Source: Effusibacillus pohliae DSM 22757
Lineage (GTDB): Bacteria > Bacillota > Bacilli > Tumebacillales > Effusibacillaceae
Length of the DNA: 64,000 nucleotides
NCBI RefSeq assembly: GCF_000376225.1
Contig: NZ_AQXL01000116.1
Coordinates: 1 to 64,000 of the forward strand
Reading direction: 5' to 3'
Positions 1 through 8,029 of this stretch are shown piece by piece (positions within the stretch are counted from its first letter, which is position 1; each line of letters begins with the position of its first letter). Position numbers and translations under genes: made by a program. Below the pieces are notes generated by a model, which had not been told where the DNA came from, made no database searches, and saw only the letters and a list, made by a program, of their open reading frames with translations.

Positions 1-156
1 GGGACACTGTTCGGTGACCAGGTGCTGGCCTCTGCCTTGCTCGACCGGCTCCTACACCACGCCACCACCATCAACATCCGCGGCAACAGCTACCGAATGA
101 AGGACAAGCTGCGCGCCGGGGTGACACATGCGCTGAAGGAGGAGGTGACCGCATAG
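1..156 (+). CDS. istB: IstB-like ATP-binding protein, C-terminal fragment (cut by window edge)
   Basis: Frame 1 reads 51 codons to a TAG stop at 154-156. The peptide contains GDQVLASALLDRLLHH and NIRGNSYRMK, which match the conserved C-terminal end of IstB helper ATPases of IS21 elements (DnaC-related AAA+ proteins that assist the IstA transposase). The Walker motifs would lie upstream, outside the window. Identification rests on this short conserved tail and on the IS-end repeats just downstream. Confidence 0.8.
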   Translation, partial: GTLFGDQVLASALLDRLLHHATTINIRGNSYRMKDKLRAGVTHALKEEVTA

Positions 157-170
157 ACCGAACATATGTC

Positions 171-265
171 TGGGGAAAGATGCGCGATGATTTTGGGGAA
201 CTGAATCCGCTGTTTGTGGGGAATTGAGCGCGATTTTTTTGGGGAGTTTTAATCCGCTATTGACA
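171..265 (+). repeat. Tandem terminal repeats of the IS21-like element
   Basis: Two imperfect copies of about 46-49 bp lie head to tail at 171-216 and 217-265. Each has the order TGGGGAA..GCGCGAT, then a T-rich stretch, then GGGGA..T.AATCCGCT. IS21 relatives carry such multiple end repeats as transposase-binding sites. The last copy abuts the proposed element boundary. Confidence 0.65.
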
Positions 266-475
266 GGAGATACAACCACAGGAGGTTTTGTTAACGATCA
301 TGTTGAAGACACAACGGAAACCTACGGGAAATACTCCTGGCCCTACTGGCGAACCTATGGAGTTGTCGAAGCTCCGACTATGGGGCAGAGAGGATATGTT
401 GACTTAACTCTTTCTAGAGGCGGTAGCAGTTGGCACTTGCATTTAGAAAAGAGATTTGGTCTAAGTGCCTATTAA
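266..475 (+). pseudogene. 3' remnant of an unknown gene interrupted by the IS element
   Basis: An open frame runs in from the IS end (first in-frame start-like codon TTG at 224, inside the element) and stops at 473-475. The part outside the element encodes about 69 residues including KYSWPYWRTYGV and GGSSWHLHLEKR. There is no ribosome-binding site or start of its own, and a hairpin follows the stop, so this looks like the C-terminal end of a gene disrupted by the insertion. The aromatic-rich sequence could belong to a secreted protein; I do not recognise the family. Confidence 0.45.
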
Positions 476-481
476 AATGGT

Positions 482-515
482 AGAGCCTTCTCAAATTCGG
501 GAAGGCTCTGTTGGC
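482..515 (+). terminator. Hairpin after the disrupted gene
   Basis: Perfect 9-bp stem AGAGCCTTC (482-490) with GAAGGCTCT (501-509) just after the stop of the truncated frame. The following sequence is only weakly T-rich, so termination strength is uncertain. Confidence 0.5.
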
Positions 516-550
516 TTGTAAAAAATAAACAAAATGTAAAGGGTGTTACT

Positions 551-943
551 ATGAGGGGATTCTTGCCGTTCGTATCTGTGTGCATTCTCTCGCTGGTTCT
601 CACAGCAGGCTGCTCGACCAAGCATGATGCGACGTTTGCGGGGGAGAGCGAACATTGGTCCGCAACGTACAATCTGGATTCCCAAACAGGGAACCAGGAC
701 AAAACGGTTGTCACGTTGCGTTATAAAGGAACAGACAGTAAGACGGTTGGAGTCGTGGATTTTTCGTTTGAAATGAATCGAAGAACGCTTGGCGGAAGTC
801 AGAAATTATCCGAAAATGGATTGATCGTTTTCGAAGGGGCGTACAGTTCTCCTCCTGAGTCGCTTTCTTCCGATCAGGTGGTGAAAGCCACTGTGAAGTG
901 GAACGGTGCGACGGAAACGATCGAGCTAAAACGGACCCGGTAA
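551..943 (+). CDS. Small secreted lipoprotein of unknown function
   Basis: 130-residue protein. The first 20 residues form a lipoprotein signal peptide with lipobox LTAGC, so the mature protein should be anchored to the outer face of the membrane by Cys21. The rest is soluble and beta-rich in appearance (alternating hydrophobic residues in SATYNL, VVTLRYKG, VVKATVKWNG). The ATG at 551 follows an AAAGGGTG ribosome-binding site. No family is recognised. It lies between the IS-interrupted gene and a convergent substrate-binding protein gene. Confidence 0.75.
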   Translation: MRGFLPFVSVCILSLVLTAGCSTKHDATFAGESEHWSATYNLDSQTGNQDKTVVTLRYKGTDSKTVGVVDFSFEMNRRTLGGSQKLSENGLIVFEGAYSSPPESLSSDQVVKATVKWNGATETIELKRTR

Positions 944-957
944 TCGGCCAGAGATAA

Positions 958-996
958 AGCCGCCGGCTGTGTGGGGCTGCCGGCGGGCCCGTTTTA
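958..996. terminator. Terminator shared by convergent genes
   Basis: GC-rich stem CCGCCGGC (959-966) with GCCGGCGG (978-985), followed by CCCGTTTTATTT on the plus strand. It lies between the plus-strand lipoprotein gene and the stop codon of the minus-strand binding-protein gene. Confidence 0.6.
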
Positions 997-2001
997 TTTC
1001 ACCTGCAGTTTTGCTTTTTCCGCGAATGTGGTGTTCACCAGTTTTTCATACGGGCCGGGGGTTTTCAGTTCGCCCGCCTGCCGGATCACTTCGTGCATGT
1101 TGTCCCATTCTTCCTTGTCGATGATCGGATCTTTTGCCCAGGCGTCCGCTTTTTTGTAACGGTCCGCGACACGGGCGAGGATGTCTTTGTCAACCTGCGG
1201 GAAGTAGGGGGCGATCACATCGGCGATTTCCTGCGGGCTGGCGGTTTGTACCCAATTTTGCGCTTTCTGGATGGCGTTCGTAAACTTCTGGATCGTGTTG
1301 GGATTTGCCTTGATAAAACTTTCTTTTGCCATAAACACGGTATACGGCAGCTTGCCGCTGTCTTCCCCAAAATAAGCGACGACATACCCTTTACCTTCTT
1401 TTTCCAGAATCGAGGCGGCCGGTTCAAACGCTTGGTAAAAATCGCCAGTGCCCGATGCAAAGGCAGCCGTCTGGTTATCGAATGCGATGTTTTGGATGAT
1501 CCGGTTGTCGACTTTCGGGTTGACGCCGTTTTTGCGTTGGACGAATTCGCTCACCATTTCCGGCATCGAACCGTTGCGGGACCCGATGATCGACTTGCCT
1601 TTGGTCATCGGCCAGTTGAAATTGTCGATTTTCTGTCTTGCCACCAAAAAACTGCCGTCCCGCTGCGTCAGTTGGGCAAAATTGACGACCGGCTCCGGCG
1701 CCCCCTGCTGGTTGACGAACACGGTCGTTTCGGCGCCCACCAGCCCGATGTCCGCCTGGCCCGACAGAATCGCCGTCATCACCTTATCCCCGCCCCAGGC
1801 GGTGGTCAGTTCCACCTCCACCCCCTGTTCCTTGAAAAATCCTTTTTCCAGCGCGACGTATTGCGGTGCGTAAAAGACGGAGCGGATCACCTCGGTCAGC
1901 CGGATGTTCGTTTTTTCAGCCGCAGGTTGGGAGCCGCATCCGGCAGAAGCGAGCACAAGCGCTCCTGCAAGGAAGAGACCGCCAATCGTTTTCCATTTCA
2001 C
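994..2001 (-). CDS. ABC transporter substrate-binding lipoprotein, NMT1/SsuA-ThiY-like
   Basis: 335 residues from a GTG start at 2001, preceded by AGGAGG with good spacing; longer upstream frames lack such a site. Signal peptide with lipobox ASAGC (Cys22). The mature part has the periplasmic-binding type II pattern of the NMT1/SsuA group: VFYAPQYVALEKGFF near the N-terminus, GQADIGLVGAE, and a C-terminal FTNAIQKAQNWV region. Relatives bind sulfonates, nitrate, taurine or thiamine-pyrimidine precursors; the ligand here cannot be read from sequence. No permease or ATPase gene lies next to it, so it is an orphan binding protein or its partners are elsewhere. Its leader carries an unusual tandem repeat (2059-2170). 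Confidence 0.85.
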   Translation of the reverse strand: MKWKTIGGLFLAGALVLASAGCGSQPAAEKTNIRLTEVIRSVFYAPQYVALEKGFFKEQGVEVELTTAWGGDKVMTAILSGQADIGLVGAETTVFVNQQGAPEPVVNFAQLTQRDGSFLVARQKIDNFNWPMTKGKSIIGSRNGSMPEMVSEFVQRKNGVNPKVDNRIIQNIAFDNQTAAFASGTGDFYQAFEPAASILEKEGKGYVVAYFGEDSGKLPYTVFMAKESFIKANPNTIQKFTNAIQKAQNWVQTASPQEIADVIAPYFPQVDKDILARVADRYKKADAWAKDPIIDKEEWDNMHEVIRQAGELKTPGPYEKLVNTTFAEKAKLQVK

Positions 2002-2058
2002 TTGTCCATAACCTCCTTCTCGTAGCTCAGCAAACGGACACCCGGCACGTTGCGCGCC

Positions 2059-2170
2059 GGCTGGAAGGCAACTGGTTTGGGAAACACAGGCTCGAAGCCT
2101 TAATGAGACCTGGTCAGCTGGACGGCAATTGCGCTTGAAAAACGCAGGCCGGGGCCTTAAAGCGGCCAGG
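2059..2170 (-). repeat. Tandem 55-nt imperfect repeat in the binding-protein leader (candidate structured RNA)
   Basis: Two copies, 2116-2170 and 2059-2113, lie head to tail with a 57-bp period. By hand alignment about 39 of 56 columns are identical. Read on the minus strand both carry TTAAGGC, a short loop, GCCTG.GTTT, then TTGCC.TCCAGC. The central hairpin is kept (AGGC/GCCT) while its loop differs, as expected for RNA structure. The repeats end about 42 nt upstream of the ribosome-binding site of the gene at 994-2001. I do not recognise a known riboswitch. In the rest of 2002-2343 I see only another GC-rich hairpin (2042-2060, CCGGCACG/CGCGCCGG). Confidence 0.5.
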
Positions 2171-2343
2171 CCGGCCGCCTGTGGATCGTCGGGATCCGTC
2201 ATTCCGTGGCAGTGCCCATGGCGCGCCAATCAGTCGGTGTCCGGTGGGATGCATGATACCCATCGTATGCAGCCGCCCAAAGTTGGTGAATGGACGGGCG
2301 GGCAGGCGTCATAAAGTTGTCAAACGGTTGCCAGGGGCTTGCT

Positions 2344-2372
2344 TTCAGATTTCGACAGTTTAGTGGTATAAT
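2344..2372 (+). promoter_or_regulatory. Probable sigma-A promoter of the hem operon
   Basis: Consensus -10 box TATAAT at 2367-2372 with a weak -35 TTCAGA at 2344-2349 and a 17-bp spacer. It lies about 170 bp upstream of hemA and would produce the hairpin-rich leader. Confidence 0.55.
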
Positions 2373-2420
2373 AGGTCGAAACGATCCCTTTGGAGAGAAC
2401 CATTTGCGGCAGAAAGGGCC

Positions 2421-2523
2421 GTTCGGCTACTCACGCCGAACACGACGGAGGCCGGGCAGCTAGGTCCGGCGACCATGCCGAAGTCTTTCGGCGACTCGCG
2501 CCGAACATCGAGTGGCTTTTTTC
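2421..2523 (+). promoter_or_regulatory. hemA leader with terminator-like hairpin (possible attenuator)
   Basis: Three hairpins follow one another: GTTCGGC/GCCGAAC (2421-2427 with 2435-2441), GCCGAA/TTCGGC (2477-2482 with 2487-2492), and GCGACTCG/CGAGTGGC (2491-2498 with 2509-2516, one mismatch) followed by TTTTTTC. The last resembles an intrinsic terminator ending about 22 nt before the hemA start. A third GCCGAAC (2500-2506) lies in its loop and could pair with the first GTTCGGC, so alternative folds are possible. No T-box core (GGTACC) is present. Confidence 0.5.
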
Positions 2524-2544
2524 TTTTGAAACGGAGTGGGATCC

Positions 2545-3969
2545 ATGAATATTGTCGTGGTGGGTCTGAATTACCGGACCGCCCCGGTCGAAATCCGGGA
2601 ACGGTTCAGCGTATCGGACAAGGTGTTATCCGGTGCCTTGCAGCAGCTTGCGGAAGCGGACGAACTGCTGGAAACGGTCATCGTGTCCACCTGCAACCGC
2701 ACCGAAGTATATGCGGTGACCGATGCGCCCGATTTCGGACGGGAAGCGATCATACAATTTCTGGCGGACGCCTCGGGCATCGACCGTGAGGTGTTTTTGC
2801 CGTATCTATATACGCATGTGGATGATCAAGCGGTGCGTCATCTGTTCCGCGTCACCTGCGGTCTTGATTCGATGGTGCTCGGGGAGACGCAAATTTTGGG
2901 GCAGGTGCGGGACGCCTTCTTGCACGCACAGGAGCTGAAGGTGACCGGCCCGACGTTTAACAACCTGTTCAAACGGGCGGTCACGCTCGCCAAACAAGCC
3001 CATTCCCAGACGGAAATCGGCCGCCACGCGGTGTCCGTCTCCTATGCGGCTGTCGAACTGGCCAAAAAAATTTTTGAGGAGCTGGACAACAAGACCGTTC
3101 TGATCATCGGCGCCGGAAAAATGAGCGAGCTGACGGCGAAGCACATGTTCGCATCCGGCGCTCGCCGGGTGTTGGTGGTCAACCGCACGTTCGAACGGGC
3201 GAAGGAGTTGGCGGACAAGTTTGAGGGCCACGCGCTTGAACTGAAATCGATCGACCTGGCCCTGAAAGAGGCGGATATCGTCATCTCGTCGACCGGGGCG
3301 GAAGGCTATGTGGTGTCCAAGAATCAGGTGGCAGCCGTCATGAAGCAGCGCCGCTACCGGCCGCTGTTCCTGATCGACATCGCGGTGCCACGCGACCTGG
3401 ATCCGGAGATCAACAAGCTGGACAATGTGTTCCTGTATGACATCGACGATCTGGAGGGTGTGATTGCTGCCAATCTGGAGGAACGCAAAAAAGAAGCGGA
3501 AAAAATCAGCGTGATTATCGAACAGGAACTGGTGGCGTTCAAACAGTGGCAGACGGAGCGGGCGGCCATCCCGCTGATTCAGGCTGTCCAGAAAAAAGCG
3601 GGGGATATCCAGCAGGCGGCGATGGAAAGCCTGCAAAACAAGCTGCCGAACCTGACCGAACGGGAATTGTGGCAGATTCAGAAACACACGATGCATATGA
3701 TCAATCAGATGCTGCATGAGCCGATCCGGCAGATCAAGGAGATGGCGGCGGAGCCGCAGGCCGAATTGTACCTGGAGGTTTTCTCCCGCATCTTTGGGCT
3801 GCAGGCGGGAACCGAACCGCTGAAGCAAACTGCTTCGCCGCAGCCGGAGGGGGAAAAGCAGCCGCATCTGCAAAAGTCCGGTTCCGCCGCAAGCTCGGGC
3901 GCATCTTATAAAACGACTCCGAAACAGGCTCCAGTCGAAGCCAACTGGGTTGGCAGCCTGTTGCGATGA
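2545..3969 (+). CDS. hemA: Glutamyl-tRNA reductase
   Basis: 474 residues. Reduces glutamyl-tRNA(Glu) with NADPH to glutamate-1-semialdehyde, the first committed step of C5-pathway tetrapyrrole synthesis. N-terminus MNIVVVGLNYRTAPVE and the catalytic Cys50 in STCNRTE are present; the NADP-binding part follows (VLIIGAGKMSEL). The ATG at 2545 is chosen over the in-frame GTG at 2536 because GGAG at 2533-2536 is correctly spaced for it. The last 45 residues (after about residue 420) are a low-complexity Gln/Pro/Ser tail that makes it slightly longer than usual. First gene of the hem operon; hemX starts 13 bp after it. Confidence 0.95.
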   Translation: MNIVVVGLNYRTAPVEIRERFSVSDKVLSGALQQLAEADELLETVIVSTCNRTEVYAVTDAPDFGREAIIQFLADASGIDREVFLPYLYTHVDDQAVRHLFRVTCGLDSMVLGETQILGQVRDAFLHAQELKVTGPTFNNLFKRAVTLAKQAHSQTEIGRHAVSVSYAAVELAKKIFEELDNKTVLIIGAGKMSELTAKHMFASGARRVLVVNRTFERAKELADKFEGHALELKSIDLALKEADIVISSTGAEGYVVSKNQVAAVMKQRRYRPLFLIDIAVPRDLDPEINKLDNVFLYDIDDLEGVIAANLEERKKEAEKISVIIEQELVAFKQWQTERAAIPLIQAVQKKAGDIQQAAMESLQNKLPNLTERELWQIQKHTMHMINQMLHEPIRQIKEMAAEPQAELYLEVFSRIFGLQAGTEPLKQTASPQPEGEKQPHLQKSGSAASSGASYKTTPKQAPVEANWVGSLLR

Positions 3970-3982
3970 GGGGGACAGAGCG

Positions 3983-4804
3983 ATGCAGGGAAGTGTCCTG
4001 CTGTACGATGTGATGACGTTCATCTATGCGGTGGCTGTCTTGTTGTATTTCGTCGATTTTATCCAACCCAACCGAAAGGTGAACCGCACCGCGTTCGTCC
4101 TGCTGTCGGCGGTCTGGGTCATCCAGTCGGTGTTTTTCGTGTTGCGGATGCTCGAATTGAATTATGTACCGGTGATCACAACGTTCGAAACGATGATCTT
4201 CTTTTCCTGGATTCTGATCACGTTCTCGTTGGTGATCAACTTCTTCTATAAAATCGATCTGTTCACGTTTTTCACGAACGTCGTCGGGTTTGCGGTGGTG
4301 GCGTTCGTGACGTTCACCGACAAGGGGGCGACGTCGCTGTCCGCTTCCTTGCAGGGGGATCTGTTGGTGCTGCACATCGCGATGGCGTTTCTCAGTTACG
4401 CCTGTTTTTTGCTGGCGACGATTTTTTCGATCATGTATCTGATCCAGGAAAAATTGCTGAAAGAAAAACGCTGGAACGATTTGTTCCGGCGGCTGCCGGC
4501 GCTCGATCAACTGGAACAGTTTTCCTACCGGTTGGTGATGTTCGGCTTTCCGCTGCTTTTGATCGCGATGATTCTGGGCGCGATCTGGTATCATGCGCGC
4601 TTCCAGCACCTGCTGATTTTGGATCCTAAGCCGCTCGTGTCGGTCGCACTGCTGGTGATTTACGGAATTTACCTTTACCTGCGCGTGTCGGCCGGATGGT
4701 TGGGCAGAAAATTGGCTTGGATCAACATCACCGCTTTTCTCGGGGTTGTGATCAACTATTTGATCGTGGGACAATTTTTTTCCGGGTTCCATCATTGGAG
4801 ATAA
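3983..4804 (+). CDS. hemX: HemX, CcsA/CcmC-like multi-pass membrane protein
   Basis: 273 residues with about eight hydrophobic segments. In Bacillus HemX lies between hemA and hemC and affects HemA levels; the family is related to the cytochrome c assembly protein CcsA/ResC. The gene sits in that place here. The start is ATG 3983 behind GAGGGGG; the longer frame from 3950 would overlap hemA. Function as a haem-linked membrane partner of HemA is inferred from position and family. Confidence 0.85.
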   Translation: MQGSVLLYDVMTFIYAVAVLLYFVDFIQPNRKVNRTAFVLLSAVWVIQSVFFVLRMLELNYVPVITTFETMIFFSWILITFSLVINFFYKIDLFTFFTNVVGFAVVAFVTFTDKGATSLSASLQGDLLVLHIAMAFLSYACFLLATIFSIMYLIQEKLLKEKRWNDLFRRLPALDQLEQFSYRLVMFGFPLLLIAMILGAIWYHARFQHLLILDPKPLVSVALLVIYGIYLYLRVSAGWLGRKLAWINITAFLGVVINYLIVGQFFSGFHHWR

Positions 4805-4810
4805 TGGCGG

Positions 4811-5461
4811 ATGATGGACAAACCTTTTTTTGGCGCGTTCCTGGATGTGGCCGGCCGGCTGTGCGTGGTGATCGGCGGCGGCCAGGTGGCGGAGCGGAAA
4901 GTGCGGTCGCTTTTGGATTGCCGGGCACGGGTGCGAGTCGTATCGCCCGCCTTGACGCCCGGATTGGAGGAGCTTGCCGCGGACGGGACAATCGAGTACG
5001 TGGCCCGGCCGTACCAACCGGGGGATGCAAAAGACGCATTTTTGACGATCGCCGCGACCGACTCCCTGACGGTCAACCGGCAAGTGGTGGAAGAAGCCGA
5101 TGCGGAAGGCCGCTTGGTGAACACGGTGCATGCGGCGGCCGGCGGCAATCTGATTTTGCCGGCGGTGATGCGGCGGGGACCGCTGCAGGTGGCGATCTCC
5201 ACATCGGGTACGGGGCCGGTGCTGGCCCGGCTGATCCGGGAGGAGCTGGAGGGTTATTTTGGCCCGGAATATGAACGGTATCTGGAAAAATTGGCCGCCA
5301 TCCGAACCCGACTGCGGCAAACGGTTGCGGATGAGCAGACGCGAGCGGACATTTTGCGCAAGATTGTCCGCTCCAACGTGCGGGAGCTGCTGCGTGAAGG
5401 ACGCGAGGCGGAAGCGGATCGGACAATCCGAGACATCATAGAGGGGCGGAAAGATGGATGA
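4811..5461 (+). CDS. Precorrin-2 dehydrogenase / sirohydrochlorin ferrochelatase-like (CysG N-terminal/Met8 type)
   Basis: 216 residues. The N-terminal Rossmann motif VVIGGGQVAERK binds NAD+; ISTSGTGPVLARLIREELE is the characteristic middle region. It oxidises precorrin-2 to sirohydrochlorin, leading to sirohaem. The C-terminal helical part is short, so chelatase activity is uncertain. The stop overlaps the hemC start (ATGA at 5458-5461), indicating translational coupling. Together with the CobA domain two genes later it gives the operon a sirohaem branch. Confidence 0.88.
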   Translation: MMDKPFFGAFLDVAGRLCVVIGGGQVAERKVRSLLDCRARVRVVSPALTPGLEELAADGTIEYVARPYQPGDAKDAFLTIAATDSLTVNRQVVEEADAEGRLVNTVHAAAGGNLILPAVMRRGPLQVAISTSGTGPVLARLIREELEGYFGPEYERYLEKLAAIRTRLRQTVADEQTRADILRKIVRSNVRELLREGREAEADRTIRDIIEGRKDG

Positions 5462-6384
5462 GGCGAATCAAAGTGGGAACCCGACAAAGCGCACTGGCGC
5501 TGACGCAGACGAACTGGGTGTGTTCCCAGCTGGAGTCGATCTACCCGGGGCTTGCGATTGGGACGGAAAAAATCGTCACGAAAGGCGACCGGATTCTTGG
5601 CGTCACCCTGTCGAAAGTGGGCGGCAAAGGCCTGTTTGTGAAAGAGATCGAACAGGCTCTGCTGGACGGTACGATCGATTTTGCCGTCCACAGCATGAAG
5701 GATCTGCCGGCGGAGATGCCGGACGGGCTGATGATCGCCGCCGTACCGGAACGGGAGGATCCGCGCGATGTGCTGATCAGCCGAGACGGAAGAAGTTTTT
5801 CCCAACTGCCGAAAGGAGCGAAAGTCGGCACCAGTTCGCTGCGGCGGGCGGCCCAACTGAAAGCGGCCCGACCCGATCTGGAAATCCGGTCCCTGCGCGG
5901 CAATATTGACACCCGTTTGCGCAAGCTGGACGAGGAAGGGTTGGATGCGATCATCCTGGCGGCGGCCGGCCTTTCCCGCATGGGCTGGTTGAGCCGGGCG
6001 ACGGAGCGGCTGCCTGTCGACATCTGCATCCCGGCGGTCGGGCAAGGGGCGTTGGCGATCCAGTGCCGGGCCGACGATGAAAAGTTGATCGAACTGCTGT
6101 CGGTGTTGGATCATCTGCCGACTCGGCTGGAAGTGACCGCGGAGCGTGCATTTTTGGGGAAATTGAACGGTGGCTGCCAGGTGCCGATCGGCGGCTATGC
6201 GGAGTATCAGGACGGGTTTGTCTCCCTGCGGGGAATGGTGGGAACGCCGGACGGCTGCACGCTGCTCAAGGAGTTTGCGGAAGGGGAGCAGCCGCAGGAA
6301 CTGGGCGTGCTGGTTGCCGAGAAGCTACTGGAAAAAGGGGCCCGCGAGATTTTGGCGGCTGTCCGCGAGGAGATGAAGTCGTAA
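5458..6384 (+). CDS. hemC: Porphobilinogen deaminase (hydroxymethylbilane synthase)
   Basis: 308 residues. Polymerises four porphobilinogen units to hydroxymethylbilane. Family motifs include KVGTRQSALALTQT, FAVHSMKDLPAE, GTSSLRRAAQL and the cofactor-binding cysteine in LNGGCQVPIGG, to which the dipyrromethane attaches. Full length. It overlaps the upstream dehydrogenase gene by four bases and its stop overlaps the next start (TAATG). Confidence 0.96.
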   Translation: MRRIKVGTRQSALALTQTNWVCSQLESIYPGLAIGTEKIVTKGDRILGVTLSKVGGKGLFVKEIEQALLDGTIDFAVHSMKDLPAEMPDGLMIAAVPEREDPRDVLISRDGRSFSQLPKGAKVGTSSLRRAAQLKAARPDLEIRSLRGNIDTRLRKLDEEGLDAIILAAAGLSRMGWLSRATERLPVDICIPAVGQGALAIQCRADDEKLIELLSVLDHLPTRLEVTAERAFLGKLNGGCQVPIGGYAEYQDGFVSLRGMVGTPDGCTLLKEFAEGEQPQELGVLVAEKLLEKGAREILAAVREEMKS

Positions 6385-7898
6385 TGGCTCCCGGCAAGGT
6401 GTATCTCGTGGGAGCCGGTCCGGGCGACCCCAACCTGATCACCGTCAAAGGGCTGAATCTGCTGCAGCAGGCGGATGTGATCGTTTACGACCGTCTCTGT
6501 TCCCCGCGGTTGCTTTCGTTCGCGCCCGCTCACGCGCAGCGCATTTATTCGGGCAAAACGCCGGAACAGCACTGCATGACGCAGGAGGAGATCAATCGGC
6601 TGCTGGCCGAACAGGCGCAGGCGGGTAAGACAGTGATCCGCCTGAAAGGTGGCGATCCCGGCGTGTTCGGCCGCGTTGGGGAAGAGATGGAATATTTGGC
6701 GGAGCGCGGGATCGAGTATGAGGTGGTGCCGGGCGTCACGTCGGCCACCGCAGTCCCGATCTATGCGGGCATCCCCGTTACATACCGCGGGCTGGCGGCC
6801 TCGTTTGCCGTGATCACCGGCCATGAGGACCCGGCCAAAGGAACGTCCGGCATTGATTGGGAGCGGGTTGCGTTGGCTGCGGACACCCTGATTTTTCTGA
6901 TGGGGGTGGGACGGATCGCCTCGATTGCGGAACATCTGATCCGCTGCGGGCGGCCGGCCGACACCCCGGTGGCGCTGATCCGCTGGGGCACCTGGGCGGA
7001 ACAGGCAACGCTGACCGGCCGGCTAGCCGACATCGCGGAAAAGGTGGAGGCGGCCAACTTCCGCAACCCGGCGGTGATCGTGGTCGGCGATGTCGTCCGG
7101 CTGCGCGACAGGATTGCATGGGCAGAGAAAAGACCCCTGTTTGGCAAGCGGGTGATGATCACGCGCGCCCGTTCGCAGGCCAGCGAGTTGGCGCGGAGGA
7201 TCGAAGCGTTAGGCGGCGAGGTGTATGAGTTTCCGGTGATCCGGCTGGCACCGCCCAGCGATTGGGGGCCTGTCGATCAGGCGCTGGCAGCGTTGGAGAC
7301 GTTTGATTGGCTTGTGTTTACGTCGGTCAACGGAGTCGAATTTTTCTTTGAGCGGATGCGGGAGATATCGGTGGATATCCGCCGGATCCGGGGAAAAATC
7401 GCCGCTGTCGGGAGTTCGACAGAGGAGGCCCTGCGGGCGCGAGGCTTGATCGCCGATCTGAGACCGCAGCAGTATGTAGGTGAATCGCTGTTTGAAGCTC
7501 TGGCGCCGCACTTGCAACCGGGTCACAAGATCCTGTTGCCGCGTGCGGACATCGCACGTAAAGAGCTGCCGGGCGAATTGCGGCGGATCGGCTGTGAAGT
7601 GGCGGAAATCGACGTCTATCAGAACCAGCCCGTTTTTGAGAATGCGGAAGAAGCGGTGCAAATGTTGAAAGACGGCGATATTCACATTCTCACATTCACC
7701 AGCTCGTCCACCGTCAAGAACTTCGTCAAGATCCTGGAGGGCGAGGACATGGAAGCGATTTTGGACGGCGTCACGGTGGCTTCGATCGGTCCGATTACGA
7801 CCGAAACGGCTAGAAAAATGGGCGTGCGGGTGGACGTCACCGCGGAAACGCACACGATTGCCGGTTTGTTGGATGCATTGATTCACAAAACCGTTTAG
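6384..7898 (+). CDS. cobA-hemD: Fused uroporphyrinogen-III C-methyltransferase and uroporphyrinogen-III synthase
   Basis: 504 residues. Residues 1 to about 250 are a SUMT/CobA domain ([47 protein letters not shown]), which makes precorrin-2 from uroporphyrinogen III using SAM. Residues about 255-504 are a HemD domain ([41 protein letters not shown]), which closes the tetrapyrrole ring. The fusion is known in several Firmicutes and places the branch point for haem versus sirohaem/cobalamin on one polypeptide. Confidence 0.94.
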   Translation: MAPGKVYLVGAGPGDPNLITVKGLNLLQQADVIVYDRLCSPRLLSFAPAHAQRIYSGKTPEQHCMTQEEINRLLAEQAQAGKTVIRLKGGDPGVFGRVGEEMEYLAERGIEYEVVPGVTSATAVPIYAGIPVTYRGLAASFAVITGHEDPAKGTSGIDWERVALAADTLIFLMGVGRIASIAEHLIRCGRPADTPVALIRWGTWAEQATLTGRLADIAEKVEAANFRNPAVIVVGDVVRLRDRIAWAEKRPLFGKRVMITRARSQASELARRIEALGGEVYEFPVIRLAPPSDWGPVDQALAALETFDWLVFTSVNGVEFFFERMREISVDIRRIRGKIAAVGSSTEEALRARGLIADLRPQQYVGESLFEALAPHLQPGHKILLPRADIARKELPGELRRIGCEVAEIDVYQNQPVFENAEEAVQMLKDGDIHILTFTSSSTVKNFVKILEGEDMEAILDGVTVASIGPITTETARKMGVRVDVTAETHTIAGLLDALIHKTV

Positions 7899-7946
7899 GG
7901 CATATTTTGGGCCCCCGCGCACAGGAAGACTTGGCAGAATACTCTA

Positions 7947-7976
7947 CCCCCACTAAGTGCAAGCACTTAGCGGGGG
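7947..7976. repeat. Long intergenic hairpin before hemB
   Basis: Arms CCCCCACTAAGTGC (7947-7960) and GCACTTAGCGGGGG (7963-7976) pair over 14 bp with one mismatch and a 2-nt loop. There is no T-run, so it is not a clear terminator; it may stabilise or process the operon mRNA. It resembles the palindromic elements at 18133 and 53938 only loosely. Confidence 0.55.
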
Positions 7977-8029
7977 CCCCGGTGCCGAAGCGTCACTTTC
8001 ACGGGAAGCATTTAGGAGGAGTGGTTCTC

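Larger units (their letters stand above)
1..265 (+). mobile_element. IS21-family insertion sequence, right-hand part
   Basis: The window opens inside an insertion sequence. It contains the 3' end of an IstB-type helper ATPase gene followed by about 110 bp of non-coding DNA with repeated TGGGGAA/ATCCGCT motifs, which is the layout of IS21-family ends. These elements end in 5'-TG...CA-3', and the last repeat closes with CA at 264-265, so I place the right boundary there. The left end and the istA gene lie outside the window. The boundary is inferred from the motif, not from a target duplication. Confidence 0.75.

Noticed and set aside
2380-2535. T-box in front of hemA
   Set aside because: No GGTACC core and no stem I motifs; the hairpins are of a different kind.
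3734-5320. Minus-strand frame of 528 codons opposite hemA, hemX and the precorrin-2 dehydrogenase gene
   Set aside because: His/Gln/Arg-rich composition typical of antisense shadow frames in GC-rich DNA; it lies opposite three clearly conserved genes and has no domain pattern.
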